From Paraspadella gotoi (Eukaryota; Chaetognatha), in assembly GCA_051294375.1 (NCBI GenBank), contig CM119263.1, forward strand, positions 16,098,532 to 16,162,531: a stretch of 64,000 nt of DNA. The letters run 5' to 3'. Positions within the stretch are counted from its first letter, which is position 1. Each line of letters opens with the position of its first letter. Made by a program: the position numbers and the translations under genes. The notes beneath the pieces are model-generated. The model was not told the DNA's origin and did not search any database. It saw only the letters and a program-made list of their open reading frames with translations. Of this stretch, positions 1 through 11,843 are shown in pieces.

Positions 1-512
1 TTTTTCTTCGTGTATCTTTGCAACGCCCGTTCTGCTACCCCCCCCCCCGCGTTCGCTCTCCGGACGAGCGGTCGACTTTCACCTCCTTACTTTTAATACT
101 TCGCATTTACATTTACTTTTTTTTTCTCTTTATCACGAAATACTTTTTTCCTTTTTTAGTCATTAAATCTAATTCCGTCTCTCCCTTTACTCGATCTTTG
201 TTTGGGTCTGGTTGTCTCTCCGGGTTAGTTTGCTTAATTTCGCCTCTTTATATAATTTTTCTACTTCCCAAATTTTATCATTTTTCCTGCGCCTCTCTTT
301 TTTCGCCTCTTTTTTTTTTAATGAGACTTCTCTCCCGTTTTACTTTCCTTTCACAGAAAGAAATCTCTATTCTATCTTTCTCCATTATTTCACTCCTAAC
401 TTCCCTCGCTCTCAAAATTGTAGTGTCCTCTGACTCATTAGTAATTTGGAGGCGTTTATCGAAGAGCCGATCTTTCCCGCTTCCTCCAATATATTACGGC
501 AACAGCCTTGTT

Positions 513-737
513 GATTGTGATGCCTATTGGGATGGGGCATCTCACTGTTGGCTTTGGGGTCTTCCTACCCTCAGCTACGCCTCCTATCACTGGCGCGCTT
601 ACGCTAGGACAGTCTCGCTTTGACAACGCAGAGGGAAGTCGTTAGGACGTATGGGAATGGTGCATTCCCCCTCTGAGCCAATGGGATTGGCTGAACGATG
701 ATGGATGTGAAGCGGTGTGAATATACCGCCACAATAT
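513..737. repeat. Dispersed repeat, copy A (about 225 bp)
   Basis: Clearly similar to 43932-44170: shared GATGGGGCATCTCACTGTT, GGGAAGTCGTTAGGAC, TTCCCCCTCTGAGCC, CGGTGTGAATAT. It shares a shorter core with 43005-43270 and 43480-43752. Non-coding; mechanism unknown. Confidence 0.75.
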
Positions 738-1557
738 ACGAATTTCATTCTTTCCCCTTCCCTACTATCTTTCCCCTCCTTTCTTTCATTCCCCCTCTCC
801 CCTCCTCAATCTCTGCCTGGGATTTTGCCAAAGAATTCAGGTTTTCCTGGGCGAGGCGCTTTCGGCTCTGAGCACGTACGGCGCGGTCCTCTGTATTCTG
901 GGGTCATGATGACTGCCATCGGGATTTGCGGATGCGCGTAAAAAGCAGTGGCAACCATTGACAAACGAGTGGCAGCTTAGTGGCAGCTATCTCATAAAAC
1001 TGGTCGAATTGTTGTGAGGATATACAGTTAAGTTATTATATAATGATTATGATCTTCAATTCGTTTAGAGATTCAATTTAAGGAAAATGGGAAAAAAATA
1101 TACAATTTGATTTTGCTACTATACTTAGTTTTTTTTGTTTAATTTATAATTTAGATTACAGTGGCATGTAACTTTTTTTCTGAAACTCTTTTGTTTACTG
1201 GAAGCAAATTTCCAGGTGGCGCTGATTAAGGATTCATAACGAAAGCTTTTTTTTTTTGCTTGCTTTCTTTGGGTGAGAAGCAGCTGAATTATACTAACTG
1301 TTGACAAATAAGCGTTGGTTTAGTACTGTTGAAGTTTGAGTCTACGTCAGCTCAGTCTCAGTTTCCTTTTTTTTCATTTTCATCTCTTTCATTAACTCTT
1401 ATCTTTCTCTTTTCTCTTTTTTATCTCGCATTCAAGCTCTCTCTTCGTTTCTTTCCCCATATCACCNNNNNNNNNNNNNNNNNNNNNNNNNTCTCTCTCC
1501 TCCTCTCTCTTCTCATTTTTTTCTCTCATCTGCTCTCTCTTTTTTCCCTCCCTGCCT

Positions 1558-1566
1558 CTCTTTCTT

Positions 1567-1624
<58 letters not shown>

Positions 1625-1760
1625 ATTGTTCTCTCTCTATTTCTCTCTCCCTCTCTCTCTCTTCTCTCTCTCTCTCCCTCCCTCTTCTCTCTCTCCCTCC
1701 CTCTCTCTCTCTCTCACCCCTCTCTCTCTCTCTTCCCTCTCTCTCTCTCATCCTTTGTCT
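1558..1760. repeat. CT microsatellite
   Basis: Mostly uninterrupted CT dinucleotides with T- and C-rich interruptions. Similar arrays occur at 7186-7260, 9258-9305, 11036-11250, 12620-12720, 17080-17135 and 62655-62698. Confidence 0.95.
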
Positions 1761-2504
1761 CTCCCACTCAGCGTCTCCCAGTCTCTCTCCTTTTCTCGTT
1801 TCGGGATGGCACCGTCAGACGCCGTCCCACCCCCGCCTCATCTCTTGCTGTCGGAGAGCGATGTTCACTTTTTACCGGGAGCCGTTTATAACCGGCCTCC
1901 ATTCTTTTCCGTTGCACAATCTCCTTCTCCTCCTCCTCCTCCTCCCCTCCTCTTCTTGTTCTTTCCTCCGCATCCTTGCTCCTCCTCTTCCTCCTCGTTC
2001 CTTCCGTTCTAATGTATACATCGCCGCCATTTACCACCCATAAAGGTAAAACTCGATCGTGGAATAAACAAAAGAGAGAGAACGACGCAAAAAAATTTCC
2101 ATGAAAATACGCGGAGCGGACTCAAAGTGTGCCGCCGACTCGGGATTTAAAACAAATTCTCAAAACGTTGTATCAAAAACGAGAAAAAAAAAGTTCCAAC
2201 CGTTTCTTCACCGGAACAATATTGATTTTTTCCCTCGTCATCTCATCAATGTCACAGTGCCCATTGATAGAAGAGGATTGTGGAGAAGGTCATCCTGAGT
2301 AGAATGCCAATGTGACAGTGGACTAGAGTTAAAGGGCCAATTTTTTACGGATGAAAAATGTTTTTTGTTTTTTTAAATCTTCTTCCGAAATAATTGACTT
2401 AACTTGAAGAAACGAATTTTTTAACCGACGTGTTCATGGGGGTGCTATTTAACTTTTAAATCAAATTGTCTAGCTTGGCTTCAAATCATGCTACAGTATG
2501 TTAT

Positions 2505-2512
2505 GTCTCTGT
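2505..2512. repeat. Left target-site duplication GTCTCTGT
   Basis: Identical to 4557-4564 and present once at 5850-5857 in the uninserted copy. Confidence 0.75.
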
Positions 2513-4556
2513 CCAAGTATGTCATCTTCAGATCGCTTCCCGACCGGGGCGGTGCTGGGGCGGCCCGCGGAGTGGCCCCGCGGGGCCGCCCCGAGGGGCA
2601 GGCAAATCTTTACCGCCTGGGGGCGGCCCCCTGTCGGCCTCTTTTTTGGGCCGCAAGGGGGGCCCTCCAGGGGAATCCCCCTGGGGCTAGAAACCTTCCC
2701 CCCTGGGGCCCCCCCACCCTCAGGGGGATTGGATTTTCCTGCCCCCTGGAAACGGGCTCTCCTCCCTCCTATCTCTCTCTTTCCTCTCTTTACTCCTCTC
2801 TCTCTCTTTCTCTCCCTCCTGTTTCTCTCTCTTTCTCTATCTATTTTTTTTTCATCTTTCATTATAATAAAATATAAAAATAATATTTTTCACTTTAATT
2901 AATCAATCAATGGACCAATAGCTGCACCAATACCAACTTGCCTAATTTGGTCAACTTACATAATTTAGTCAAATGACATAATTTGGTCACCTGACATAAT
3001 TGGTCAACTGATATAATTTAGTCAACTTTTTAGAATTTGGGTAAACTTTTATAATTTGGTAAACTTTGATAATTTGGTCAACTTTCATAATTTGGTTAAC
3101 TTTAACAATTTGGTCAACTCGCAAAGTTTTGGTAATTTTTTTTATAGACATTAGTATAGACTTTCGATTTTCATTGTTTGGGCATAAGGAGAAAAACAAT
3201 TTTTATTTTTTTATAATTTAGTCAATTTACTTAATTTGGTTAACCTTCATAATTTTTCTTAACTTTTATAATTAGGTAAACTTTATAATTTGGTAAACTT
3301 TCATCATTTGGTAAACTTTTATAGTTGGTAAACTTTTATAATTTAATCAACTTACATAATTCAATCAACTTTAAGTCAATCCTATATTAGCATTAAACTC
3401 TAATTATTTGTAATTAAATAGATGGATTGGAATAAAATGTTGTGTATGGTAGAAAAGTATGTGATTGAGCTAGATATAAAGTTTTGCTCACTTTGTCTCT
3501 CAAAACCGTCAGCCTCTGCTTAACAACGTGAGTTCATCATAGGCAATCTACAAACTGATGATTATTAATTACAAATCTTAAATGAAAAAATTTTATTTCA
3601 CGATGTGGAATAATATTGATCATGAATTAAAAATCTTGATAAATAGTTTTTATTATTTTTTGTGGGGCTCCATAATTCACTAAGTAGGTGTGTCGGTCAT
3701 TGCCTATTATTAGTTTGGTGATTTATTTAATTCTTTTTTGAACATCAATTATGAATATTTATTTTAAAAAATTATGTCTCTCTCTATCAGTCCATCAGTA
3801 TGTCGATCCAACAAAAAAAAAACGGAAAAAAAATTTAAAAAGTAAGACAAAAAGAAGACAGATGACTGATTAGCTTTTTACCACTAAATTTTTGTGGCCA
3901 CGTCCTACATTGTTTGCTCAAACTTGTTTCTATATCTTTTAATTAAAATAAAATAATTGGGTTAAAAATACAAATATTATAATTTTTAGATAAAATAAGG
4001 AATAAACAAGTTAACAAAAATTTGAAAAAAAATGTATATTTAATTCAGTTACATGAAACAAGTCTTGAAAGAAAGAAAAAAAAAATTTAGAGAGAGAGAA
4101 AAAAAGAAAGAGAGAATGAGAAAAGAGAGAAAAAAAGAGAGAGAGAGAAAGAGAAAGAGAAGAGAAAAAAAAAGTAGAGAGAAAGAGAGAGAGAGAAAGA
4201 GAGTAACAGATAGGGAGAGATATTCTCAGATACAATAACATAGTCAGAAAGTATATTTTCTCATCTAAACTTTGCTCTCTCCCTAACTCGCCCCTGGGGG
4301 AGCAGTTTTTTGCTCCCCAAGGGGTTACCCCCAGGGGCAGACTTTTTTTGGCCCTAAGGGGGCTAAGCATTAGGGGCGCCCCTAATAGACCCAAAATGTC
4401 GGCCCCAGGGGAACCCCCCTGGGGCGGCCCCCTGAGACAATCCAAAGGGGGCGCCCCCTCAATGACCATTTTACTGCTCCCCCTGGAATAGTCTGCCCCC
4501 TGGGCCGCCCCTTGAGCCACCCCGGGGGGCGGAGGATTTGGGAGATGACATATCTC
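2513..4556. mobile_element. Non-autonomous inverted-repeat (fold-back) transposon, hAT-like by 8-bp target duplication
   Basis: Flanked by the 8-bp direct repeat GTCTCTGT (2505-2512 and 4557-4564). The neighbouring duplicated copy carries a single GTCTCTGT at 5850-5857 with no insert, i.e. an empty site. Ends are inverted: TATGTCATCT at 2518-2527 against AGATGACATA at 4543-4552, with looser similarity outward and inward. Each arm continues into a GC-rich block (about 2535-2760 and 4275-4540) and then a CT or GA tract (2758-2845; 4080-4205), so the arms mirror each other over several hundred bases. The centre is AT-rich, with a minisatellite. No transposase frame is present. Eight-base duplications suggest hAT or P-like mobilisation; long arms also recall Foldback elements. 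Confidence 0.75.
2937..3370. repeat. AT-rich minisatellite inside the fold-back element
   Basis: Around 15-20 degenerate units of about 18-20 bp on the theme ATAATTTGGTCAACTT, in two blocks separated by a non-repetitive stretch (about 3125-3205). Confidence 0.75.
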
Positions 4557-4564
4557 GTCTCTGT
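4557..4564. repeat. Right target-site duplication GTCTCTGT
   Basis: Identical to 2505-2512. The sequence then continues with CTAGTATTATTTTTAAAAAG-type flank shared with the second copy. Confidence 0.75.
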
Positions 4565-7183
4565 ACGGCTTCTAGTATTATTTTTAAAAAGATAATTGGC
4601 CACCAGATGCCACGACAGCAGCCCAAAGCCTCCAACGTAGTTGCCACTTAAACGACGCGAAATAACGAGGCTCGCAATTCCACCACATTTCCAGAAATCC
4701 AGAGGCAGAACTTCTCTCTTCAGGCCGGAGTCACAGCGGAAATCACGGTCCCAACGTGATCCAAGTGATTCTTCGGCGCAAAAGGATCGCGTGAGTTTCC
4801 TTATCACGAAGCGGCGCTCTTTGATCTCGCCTGCGATTCTCGATCGATTCCCAATTTTTTCCTTTTATTTCTTTTTTTTTTTCTTCCAGTTTTCTCTCTC
4901 TCTCTCCTCTTTTTTATTTGCGCTGTATTCCTAACCGCAGATACTTGGACTGTTTTTCCTCCGCCTCACCCTTCATTGTTATTCAACGAAATTTTTTTTT
5001 TCCCCCACTTTTTTTTTGCCTTGTCGACAGAACGGTTTCAGTTTAGTCTCAAGTAGTTTGCGCGATTGTAACTTTTTCAAGTTTTGTTGCGTTACACTTT
5101 CCGATAGAGAAAGATTCTTCCCTTCCCGGTGAAGGAAGAAAAAAAAAGGTTGTTTTTTTTTTGCGCATTAAATCGTCTTTCACCAGTTTTTTTCCATTTC
5201 TCCCGCAACAGCATTCGAAACGTTTTTTGATCGTGGTCGTTGTCGTCGTTTGAGTTCTTGTCTGTCGTCGTCGTCGTCCGTTCCATGTTTCTTCCCGTCG
5301 TTCTTCGCCATCTGACAAGTAGGACGTCCGACGAATCACTTCTTCAATCTTTACGCCTTTGCTGTTTTGGCATTTTATAACGGATTTTGCTTTGCATACG
5401 GAAACAAGTTGTCGCGGACCTGTTCGCCAATATCGAAAATTAAAACTCTTTTTATATATTCTGTTTTTGGAAAATAAAGAAAAACTCACGAACGCTTAGC
5501 CACTTGCTTAGAAATAATCTCCTGTACTATAGTCTCTCAGCTATAGTCTCTCTGCTTTAAATTTATCTAGACGCTTTCAGATCTTTAACCGATGCAACAT
5601 ATAATGTAGGTTTCGTTTGATTTTTGGATTATTGTTTTATGATTTTATGGTTTTATAATTGGATTACCTATTTTCTCTCTTCGTTTAAAATACCTCAGAA
5701 AGGAATTCGGATAAACTCTCTCTTTTATCTTCTTCGAAATAATTGATTAACTTGAAGAAACGATTTTTTACCGACGTGTTCATGGGGGGTGCTATTTAAC
5801 TTTTAATCAAACTTTGTCTAGCTGGCTTCAATCATGCTACAGTATGTATGTCTCTGTACGGCTTTCTAGTATTATTTTAAAAGTAATTGGCCACCAGATG
5901 CCACGACAGCAGCCCAAAGCCTCCAACGTGTTTCCACTAACGACGCGAAAATAACGAGCCTCGCAATTCCACCACATTCCAGAATCCAGAGGCAGAACTT
6001 CTCTCTCAGCCCGGAGTCACAGCGGAATCACGGTCCCAACGTGATCCGAGTGATCTTCGGCGCAAAAGGATCGCGTGAGTTTCCTATCACGAGCGGCGCT
6101 CTTTGATCTCGCCTGCGATTCTCGACTCGATTCCCAATTTTTTTCCTTTTATTTCTTCTTTTTTTTTCTTCCAGTTTTCTCTCTCTCTCTCTCTCTCTTT
6201 TTATTTCGCTGTTCCTCCGCAGTACTTGGACTGTTTTTCCTCCGCCTCACCCTTCATTGTTATTCAACGAAATTTTTTTTTCCCCCACTTTTTTTTTTGC
6301 CTTGTCGACAGAACGGTTTCAGTTTAGTCTCAAGTAGTTTGCGCGATTGTAACTTTTCAAGTTGTTGCGTTACACTTTCGAAGAGAAAGATTCTTCCCTT
6401 CCGGTGGAAGGGAAGAAAAAAAAAGGGTTGTTTTTTTTTGCGCATAAATCGTCTTTCACCAGTTTTTCCTTTCTCCCGCAACAGATTCGAAACGTTTTTT
6501 GATCGTGGTCGTTGTCGTCGTTTGAGTTCGTTGTCGTCGTCGTCGTCGTCGTTCCATGTTTCTTCCCGTCGTCTTCGCCATTCGACAAGTAAGGACGTCC
6601 GACGAATCACTTCTCAATCTTACGCCTTTGCTGTTTTGGCATTTTTAACGGATTTTGCTTCGCATACGAAACAAGTGTCGCGACCGTTTCGCCAAGATTC
6701 GAAAATTAAAACGCTTTTTATATTTTGTTTGGAAAATAAAGAAAAACTACGAACGCTTAGCACTTGCTTAGAAATAATCTCCTGTACTATAGTCTCTCAG
6801 CTATAGTCTCTCTGCTTTAAATTTATCTAGACGCTTTCAGATCTTAACCGATGCAACATATAATGTAGGTTTCGTTTGATTTTTGGATTATTGTTTATGA
6901 TTTTATGGTTTATAATTGGATTACCTATTTTTCTCTTTCGTTTAAATACCTCAGAAAAGGAATTCGGCAAATATACCTCTACAATGTCTCTGTCTCAGTT
7001 AAAAACGTTTTAACAAACACAATTTTCACGTTGTACTATAGACGTCAAAGTAAATTTAAAGCGAAGAACATTTGGGTTTATGGCGCATCATCTCTGCTTC
7101 CTCCTCGCGGCTTTCAAGGGCCGAAGCTAATTTCCATTTCTCCTCCCACTTAAAAATACTCCCTGCCCTCTGTTCAGCATTCG

Positions 7184-7246
<63 letters not shown>

Positions 7247-8236
7247 CCTTTCCTTTTTTTTCATTCAAAGAAGCAATCTCTCTCTCTCTCTGTCTCTTCC
7301 TCTCCCTCCTCATCTCTGTCGGTCTCTCCTTCAGTTTTTTGGTTTTTCATCGGAGAAAACAATCTCTCTCTCTCCATTTCCTTCTCTTCCCCATCTCTTT
7401 TCTCCATTCCTCTCGCTCTCTCTCTGCCCTCTCCCTCTCTATTCCGTCGTGATTTTCCGTTCTCAGCAATTTTGGTTCGCGTTTAGTTTTACGTCTGACG
7501 TTTTATAAAAAAAAGTTTACCGAGCGTAAGGCATTTTTCTTGTCCCTCGGCTTCTCAGCTTTCTTACTTTGCCTCATCTGTAGTTTTTATCTACTACTTT
7601 TTATCCATATATCAATTTTTTAAAGAATTCTTTTTTTTTACATTTTTTTAACCGGTGAGCACTTTTTTTTTAACATTATTTACTCCATATTCATAAAAAC
7701 CCTCTACCGGTTTGAAGAATAGTTCTTACCTCAGGTCATCTTTTTATGTTGAAATTTTCCCCTGAAGTTTCTTTCTATCTCATTATTCTTGGCGCTCTTA
7801 ATCATAAAAACTCCATTTTCATTCATAATCTTACTTAATATCTTCAAGTTTTTTTTCCAACCTCGCATATAAAATAATTTTAGCACAGCAACGCTACACC
7901 ACGCAAAAATCACATTCATTCATAATCCTTCATTTTTTTCTCTCTTATTCTTTTTCTCCTTTTCCCTTCCCTTTCTTTTTTTTCCCCCTCTTCCCTTTTT
8001 TCTCTCTCCTTTTTATTCTTTTCCCAATTTCCCGGTCCCGATCCGCGTTTTTCTGTTTACCACGGATTTAATTCAATCAACCAATTCTCGATCATCTCTT
8101 TTCTTTTTTCTCATTCTTGATCTTTTTTTTATTTTCTTTTATCCCGGCTCCTTTTCAGTCCTTGACATTCCAGTGCTCTCTCTCTCTCTTTTTTTTGACT
8201 TTACTTCTAACCTATGTTGGAATTTTGGTTTATTTA

Positions 8237-8815
8237 GTCGGATCTGCTTATCAGCAGATTCCGACTCTATAATCCACTTTGTCGGTCTGTAAATCCCCCC
8301 CAAAATATTATCGGTAAGTCATTTATATTATCTCAGAACATCATATTATGATAAATTAGACAAAAAAAGATGTCTGTCTGTCTGTCTGTCAGTCTGTCAG
8401 TGTGTGATTGAGCAGGGACATAAAGTATCGATTGGATCGAGGAGGGAGTGAAGGAAAAAACCAAAGTCAAGTTGACCTGAATTTTTGTTATTTATGCTTA
8501 GTTTGCTTACTCATAAATATTTTAATTAATTAACTAATTAATTAATTAATAAAATAAAAAATGATGCAAGTTAAAAAAATGATGCAAGTTGAAAAATGAT
8601 TCAAGTTAAAAAAATGATTCAAGTTGAAAAAATGATGCAAGTTGTAGTTGCAGAGGATTTACATGTATTGGCGCAGCCACTGTTTTTGTATGGTATGATC
8701 TGTTATGATCAGTTCGGATCACAAATTAAAAGAATTATCCGGATTTATCATCTGATTAGCTGATTACTGCTTAATTATCGTAGGCAGATCCGACATTGTT
8801 TGCTCAAACCTGTTT
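8237..8815. mobile_element. Small inverted-repeat element related to the 2513-4556 insertion
   Basis: The 11-mer GTCGGATCTGC at 8237-8247 is inverted perfectly at 8784-8794. The left end is itself a hairpin (GTCGGATCTGC, TTATCA, GCAGATTCCGAC). Inside are a GTCT tract (8370-8400), the phrase GTGATTGAGC followed by ATAAAGT, and an 18-bp tandem repeat at 8557-8645. GTGATTGAGC...ATAAAGT and the right flank ACATTGTTTGCTCAAAC also occur inside the larger element (about 3460 and 3908), so the two are probably relatives. Exact ends and target duplication are not resolved. Confidence 0.5.
8557..8645. repeat. 18-bp tandem repeat, AAAAAATGATGCAAGTTR
   Basis: About five units, alternating TGATGCAAG and TGATTCAAG variants, within the element at 8237-8815. 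Confidence 0.8.
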
Positions 8816-9254
8816 TCTTATTATTCGTGGCAAATGCAATTCTCCTACTTGTTTTAATTGCTTTTTTTCTTTATCTCTTCTTTATGTCTTTCTTGCAGCT
8901 TTTTAGACCTTTCTTTGTCTTTGCGAACTTCTCCTTTTCTTTTTTCTTTCTTTATTCTACTTTTTTTACTTTTATCTGACACAGTTTACCTTTCTCTTAC
9001 TTCTTTCATAAAATTTACCTTCCAAGGGTAACTTTTTTTACCTACTTTGGTTAAATTCTACTTTTTAATTATATTTATATTTTTTTTACATTTCATTTCT
9101 CTTTTCTCTATTCTCCTCCTTTTCCAATATCCTTCAATTCACTTTTCTTTTCCTTTTTTCTTTTCTTTTTATGTTTCGAATCTCGATGGCGGTGGAAATC
9201 TTATTTGTATATCCTTTGACGAGGGAAAAGTCGCCCCCTTTTTTCCGATTAGAT

Positions 9255-9309
<55 letters not shown>

Positions 9310-10699
9310 TTCCCTAGTTCTCCCACTCTTCCACCGACGAGTAAGATCCCGGGAAGAATCGTTAAAATAAAATCTTTATAAAAAATTCTCATGATTTTTT
9401 TAGAGCTAATGAGTCTTTTGATTCGTTCAGTGTTGTCGTTCATCTCCCTCCATCTCTATTCCATTCCCCACTATCGAAGTCCGCCCTCTCCCATTCTCCG
9501 TTCCCTCACCATCGAGCAGCTTCGTCTGGGAATTAAGTCAAGTTTTTTCTCTTCGCTGAATTCTCGAGAAAAAGAAAGAAAAGAAAAGAAGGAACGGCGG
9601 AGTCTTGCTGTCGCTTCCACTGTTTCCCCACAGTTTAAAGCCGCTCCACGACGCTGCAGGAGCAGCACCATAGAGGGAAAGGAGTGGCCGCCGTGCCAGC
9701 CGTCCGAAAAGAAAAAACGTCGGCCTTAGAATAGAACAGTTAGCACTTTTGAAACTTCTAAATAAATCTATCTCTTCTCTCTCTCTCTCTCTCTCTCTCT
9801 ACTTCTCATTCTAAATCGTTCTCTCTCTCCTCTCATCTCTCTCGTCTTCATCTCTTCTCTCTCATCTCTCTCTCTCTCCTTTCTCTATTATCCAGCCTAC
9901 TTTAAAAACTTTTTCCTTAACCAATAAACGCTCGACGGTGTAGGTTTCTCGTTTAGAAGTCCTCTTTATTATCCTGTTGTTTTTTTTTCCTGAAAATAAA
10001 AATTAAGGAGTTTTCAAACTTGAACGGGAGGAGAAAGAGCGCCTCTCCTACTTCATAGCAAAAACTTTATTTACGATTTAAATTACGCCATATTTTTTTT
10101 CTTATTCTCGTTTCTTGTTTGTATTTTTTCTTCCATTTCGCTTTTTCTGATTCCATATTTATTAATTCTCAAAACCTTCTTCCTTTATGATTCATTATTT
10201 AATCAATGGGCTCGCGCCGGCCGCTTCTACATATCGGCCGCTCCATTTTTAAATCGTTTTAGTACCAAAAATCTCCATCCGCAATGAAAATGGCGGCCCG
10301 AGTTTCCGCTCTTGCGCTTTTGCAGCGAACGTAAAAAACCAAACGCAATCGCTAATTGAAACCAAATTGTTTTTACAGTAATTTGCCTTGCAATTGGATT
10401 CCATGCCATCTCGAGCAAAAGCGACATTGACCTGAGCGCTGGCGCGAGATACCACCAGCACCAACAAAAATGGACCCACGGATTTTCAGCAAAGCGGCCA
10501 CGCGAGGACACTCAATGCATCTGACAGCATTCTACGCGAGTAACGCGCCAGCTACGATCAGCCGACGGCATACAGGAGCCACACTCAGGAGGGATTAACG
10601 GAGGACCAGCGATAGAATCAGAACAACTGCAAGCCAACAGCAGACGTACGGGTACCGCATTCATGCTCCATGAGCAAACGGCACTATTTCTGGAAACAG

Positions 10700-10776
10700 G
10701 CAGATCGCACTTTATCAGCCGCAACAGCCCATACAACAACAACAACACACACAGTCCCAAAGCTACAATATCCCCG
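10700..10776 (+). CDS. Possible upstream Gln-rich RIM-BP exon
   Basis: The stretch reads as a Gln-rich peptide containing QPQQPIQQQQ. It follows an AG acceptor (GGAAACAG) and is followed by a weak GT donor. It lies in a GC-richer island (about 10.2-10.9 kb) upstream of the first firm RIM-BP exon, and its composition resembles later parts of that protein. The phase of its junction with the exon at 11263 cannot be tested, because that exon contains an N gap. It could equally be non-coding. Confidence 0.2.
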
Positions 10777-11028
10777 GTTTCACTTCTTTTTTCAATTCCC
10801 GTGCAATCTCTTCCTGCGATAAGACCTTTTCGATTCGCGGTCAGCTCACGAGTCACGGAATATCCGCCTTCACGACATACTTGATTAAAATTCCCATTCG
10901 ACTTTTTTTTTCCTCTTTCTTTTCTTTCCTCTTTTTGTTTTCTTACTTTTTAGATCCGTTCAGCCCTTACTCTTCTCTTTCTTTTTTTGTTTCTGACATC
11001 TGGAATCATTGCGCCGCGCTCACTCTTC

Positions 11029-11078
<50 letters not shown>

Positions 11079-11262
11079 TTCTTTTCTCTATCTCTCTCTC
11101 GTGTCTGACTCTCTCTCTGTCTCTCCTCGTCTCTCTCCTCTCTCTCTCTCTCTCCTCTCTTCTTCTCCTCTCTCTTCTCTCTCTCTCTCTCTCTTTTCTC
11201 TCTCTCTCTCTCTCCTCTCTACTCTCTCATCTCTCTCTCCTCTTCATTCTCTCTCCTCCCAG

Positions 11263-11843
11263 GCCCNNNNNNNNNNNNNNNNNNNNNNNNNTCCCTTAGT
11301 GAACTGCGCTCGGCCTCAGCCGATCTCTTTTCCTTCCGCTCCGACGCGCCCTCTTCGACAAACGCCTTCGCTTCCGCTTCGAACGGCGCGTTCGCTCCCT
11401 CCTCGGGCCACGCCTCGCAAACGCGGCAACGGTCCTTCTCCAACCCCTTGTACGACGCCTCGCAAGAATACACTTCCGCGTTTGTCGATCCGAGTGACCC
11501 CGGTTTTCGAACTCCCGGCGCTTTCGAGCAAAGGAGCGCCGTCTTTGATCAGCCCAACGCGGGTTACGCCCCCGGCGTCATTTTTTCGGCGCCGAATCCG
11601 CCACCGTCGACCGTTTACGCCTTCGCGCGGGAAAGTGCCTCCGACAATACCTACGCCTTACAGCAGCAGCCGCCGTACTCGACGCAGCCACAGCAGCAGC
11701 ACGCACAATTTCTCGATCGATTCTCCGGGGATCGAACGAACGCTTCAGTAGCGACCTATGGCCATCTATCTCAACATGGCCGCCCCTCCACCCCTTCGCC
11801 TTTTGTCGGCGTCGTTGGCGCCTCGACCTCCAACTCCTGGCGG
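11263..11843 (+). CDS. RIMBP: RIM-BP N-terminal exon, Ser/Ala/Pro-rich, interrupted by N gap
   Basis: An acceptor (CTCCTCCCAG) precedes four bases and a 25-N gap. After the gap an open frame runs from about 11294 to a donor at 11844 (CGG, then GTAAAT). An alternative acceptor is TTAG at 11299. The encoded segment is disordered-looking: Ser, Ala, Pro and Gln-rich, with SASADLFSF near its start and a short QQQPPYSTQPQQQ stretch. I see no known domain. The exon ends in phase 0 and joins in frame to the exon at 12767. The size of the gap is unknown, so the residue count is uncertain. Confidence 0.6.

Larger units (their letters stand above)
1..2378. other. Gene-poor left flank
   Basis: Pyrimidine-rich sequence, repeat copy A (513-737), a 25-N gap (1467-1491) and a long CT array (about 1558-1760). 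Frames here are translations of simple repeats. I see no gene. Confidence 0.7.
2379..6967. repeat. Imperfect tandem duplication, copy 1 (2379-5710, with insert) and copy 2 (5729-6967)
   Basis: Copy 1 without its insert (2379-2512 plus 4565-5710) and copy 2 match from CTTCTTC(C)GAAATAATTG to CAGAAA(A)GGAATTCGG. They differ by many one-base insertions or deletions, often in homopolymers, and by few substitutions. An 18-bp spacer separates them. The block contains a GC-richer stretch with a consensus donor (GGATCGC then GTGAGT at about 4793 and 6075). It may be a duplicated non-coding first exon, perhaps of the gene downstream; no coding sequence is evident. Indels of this type suggest noisy reads, so two haplotypes placed side by side is a serious alternative to a true duplication. 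Confidence 0.8.
6968..10699. other. Gene-poor stretch before RIM-BP
   Basis: CT arrays (7186-7260, 9258-9305, 9775-9880), pyrimidine-rich tracts and the small element at 8237-8815. A GC-richer island starts at about 10200 and may hold the RIM-BP promoter or first exons. No firm exon seen. Confidence 0.6.

Noticed and set aside
1329-2012. Long Ser/Leu-rich frame
   Set aside because: It is a translation of the CT array across an N gap; no splice or composition evidence for coding.
2937-3370. CRISPR-like array
   Set aside because: Units are adjacent, degenerate and without spacers, in an animal genome; it is a minisatellite.
6075-6806. 243-codon frame and its antisense partners in the duplicated block
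   Set aside because: The two copies of the block differ by frame-breaking indels, and the peptide is low-complexity; not a gene.
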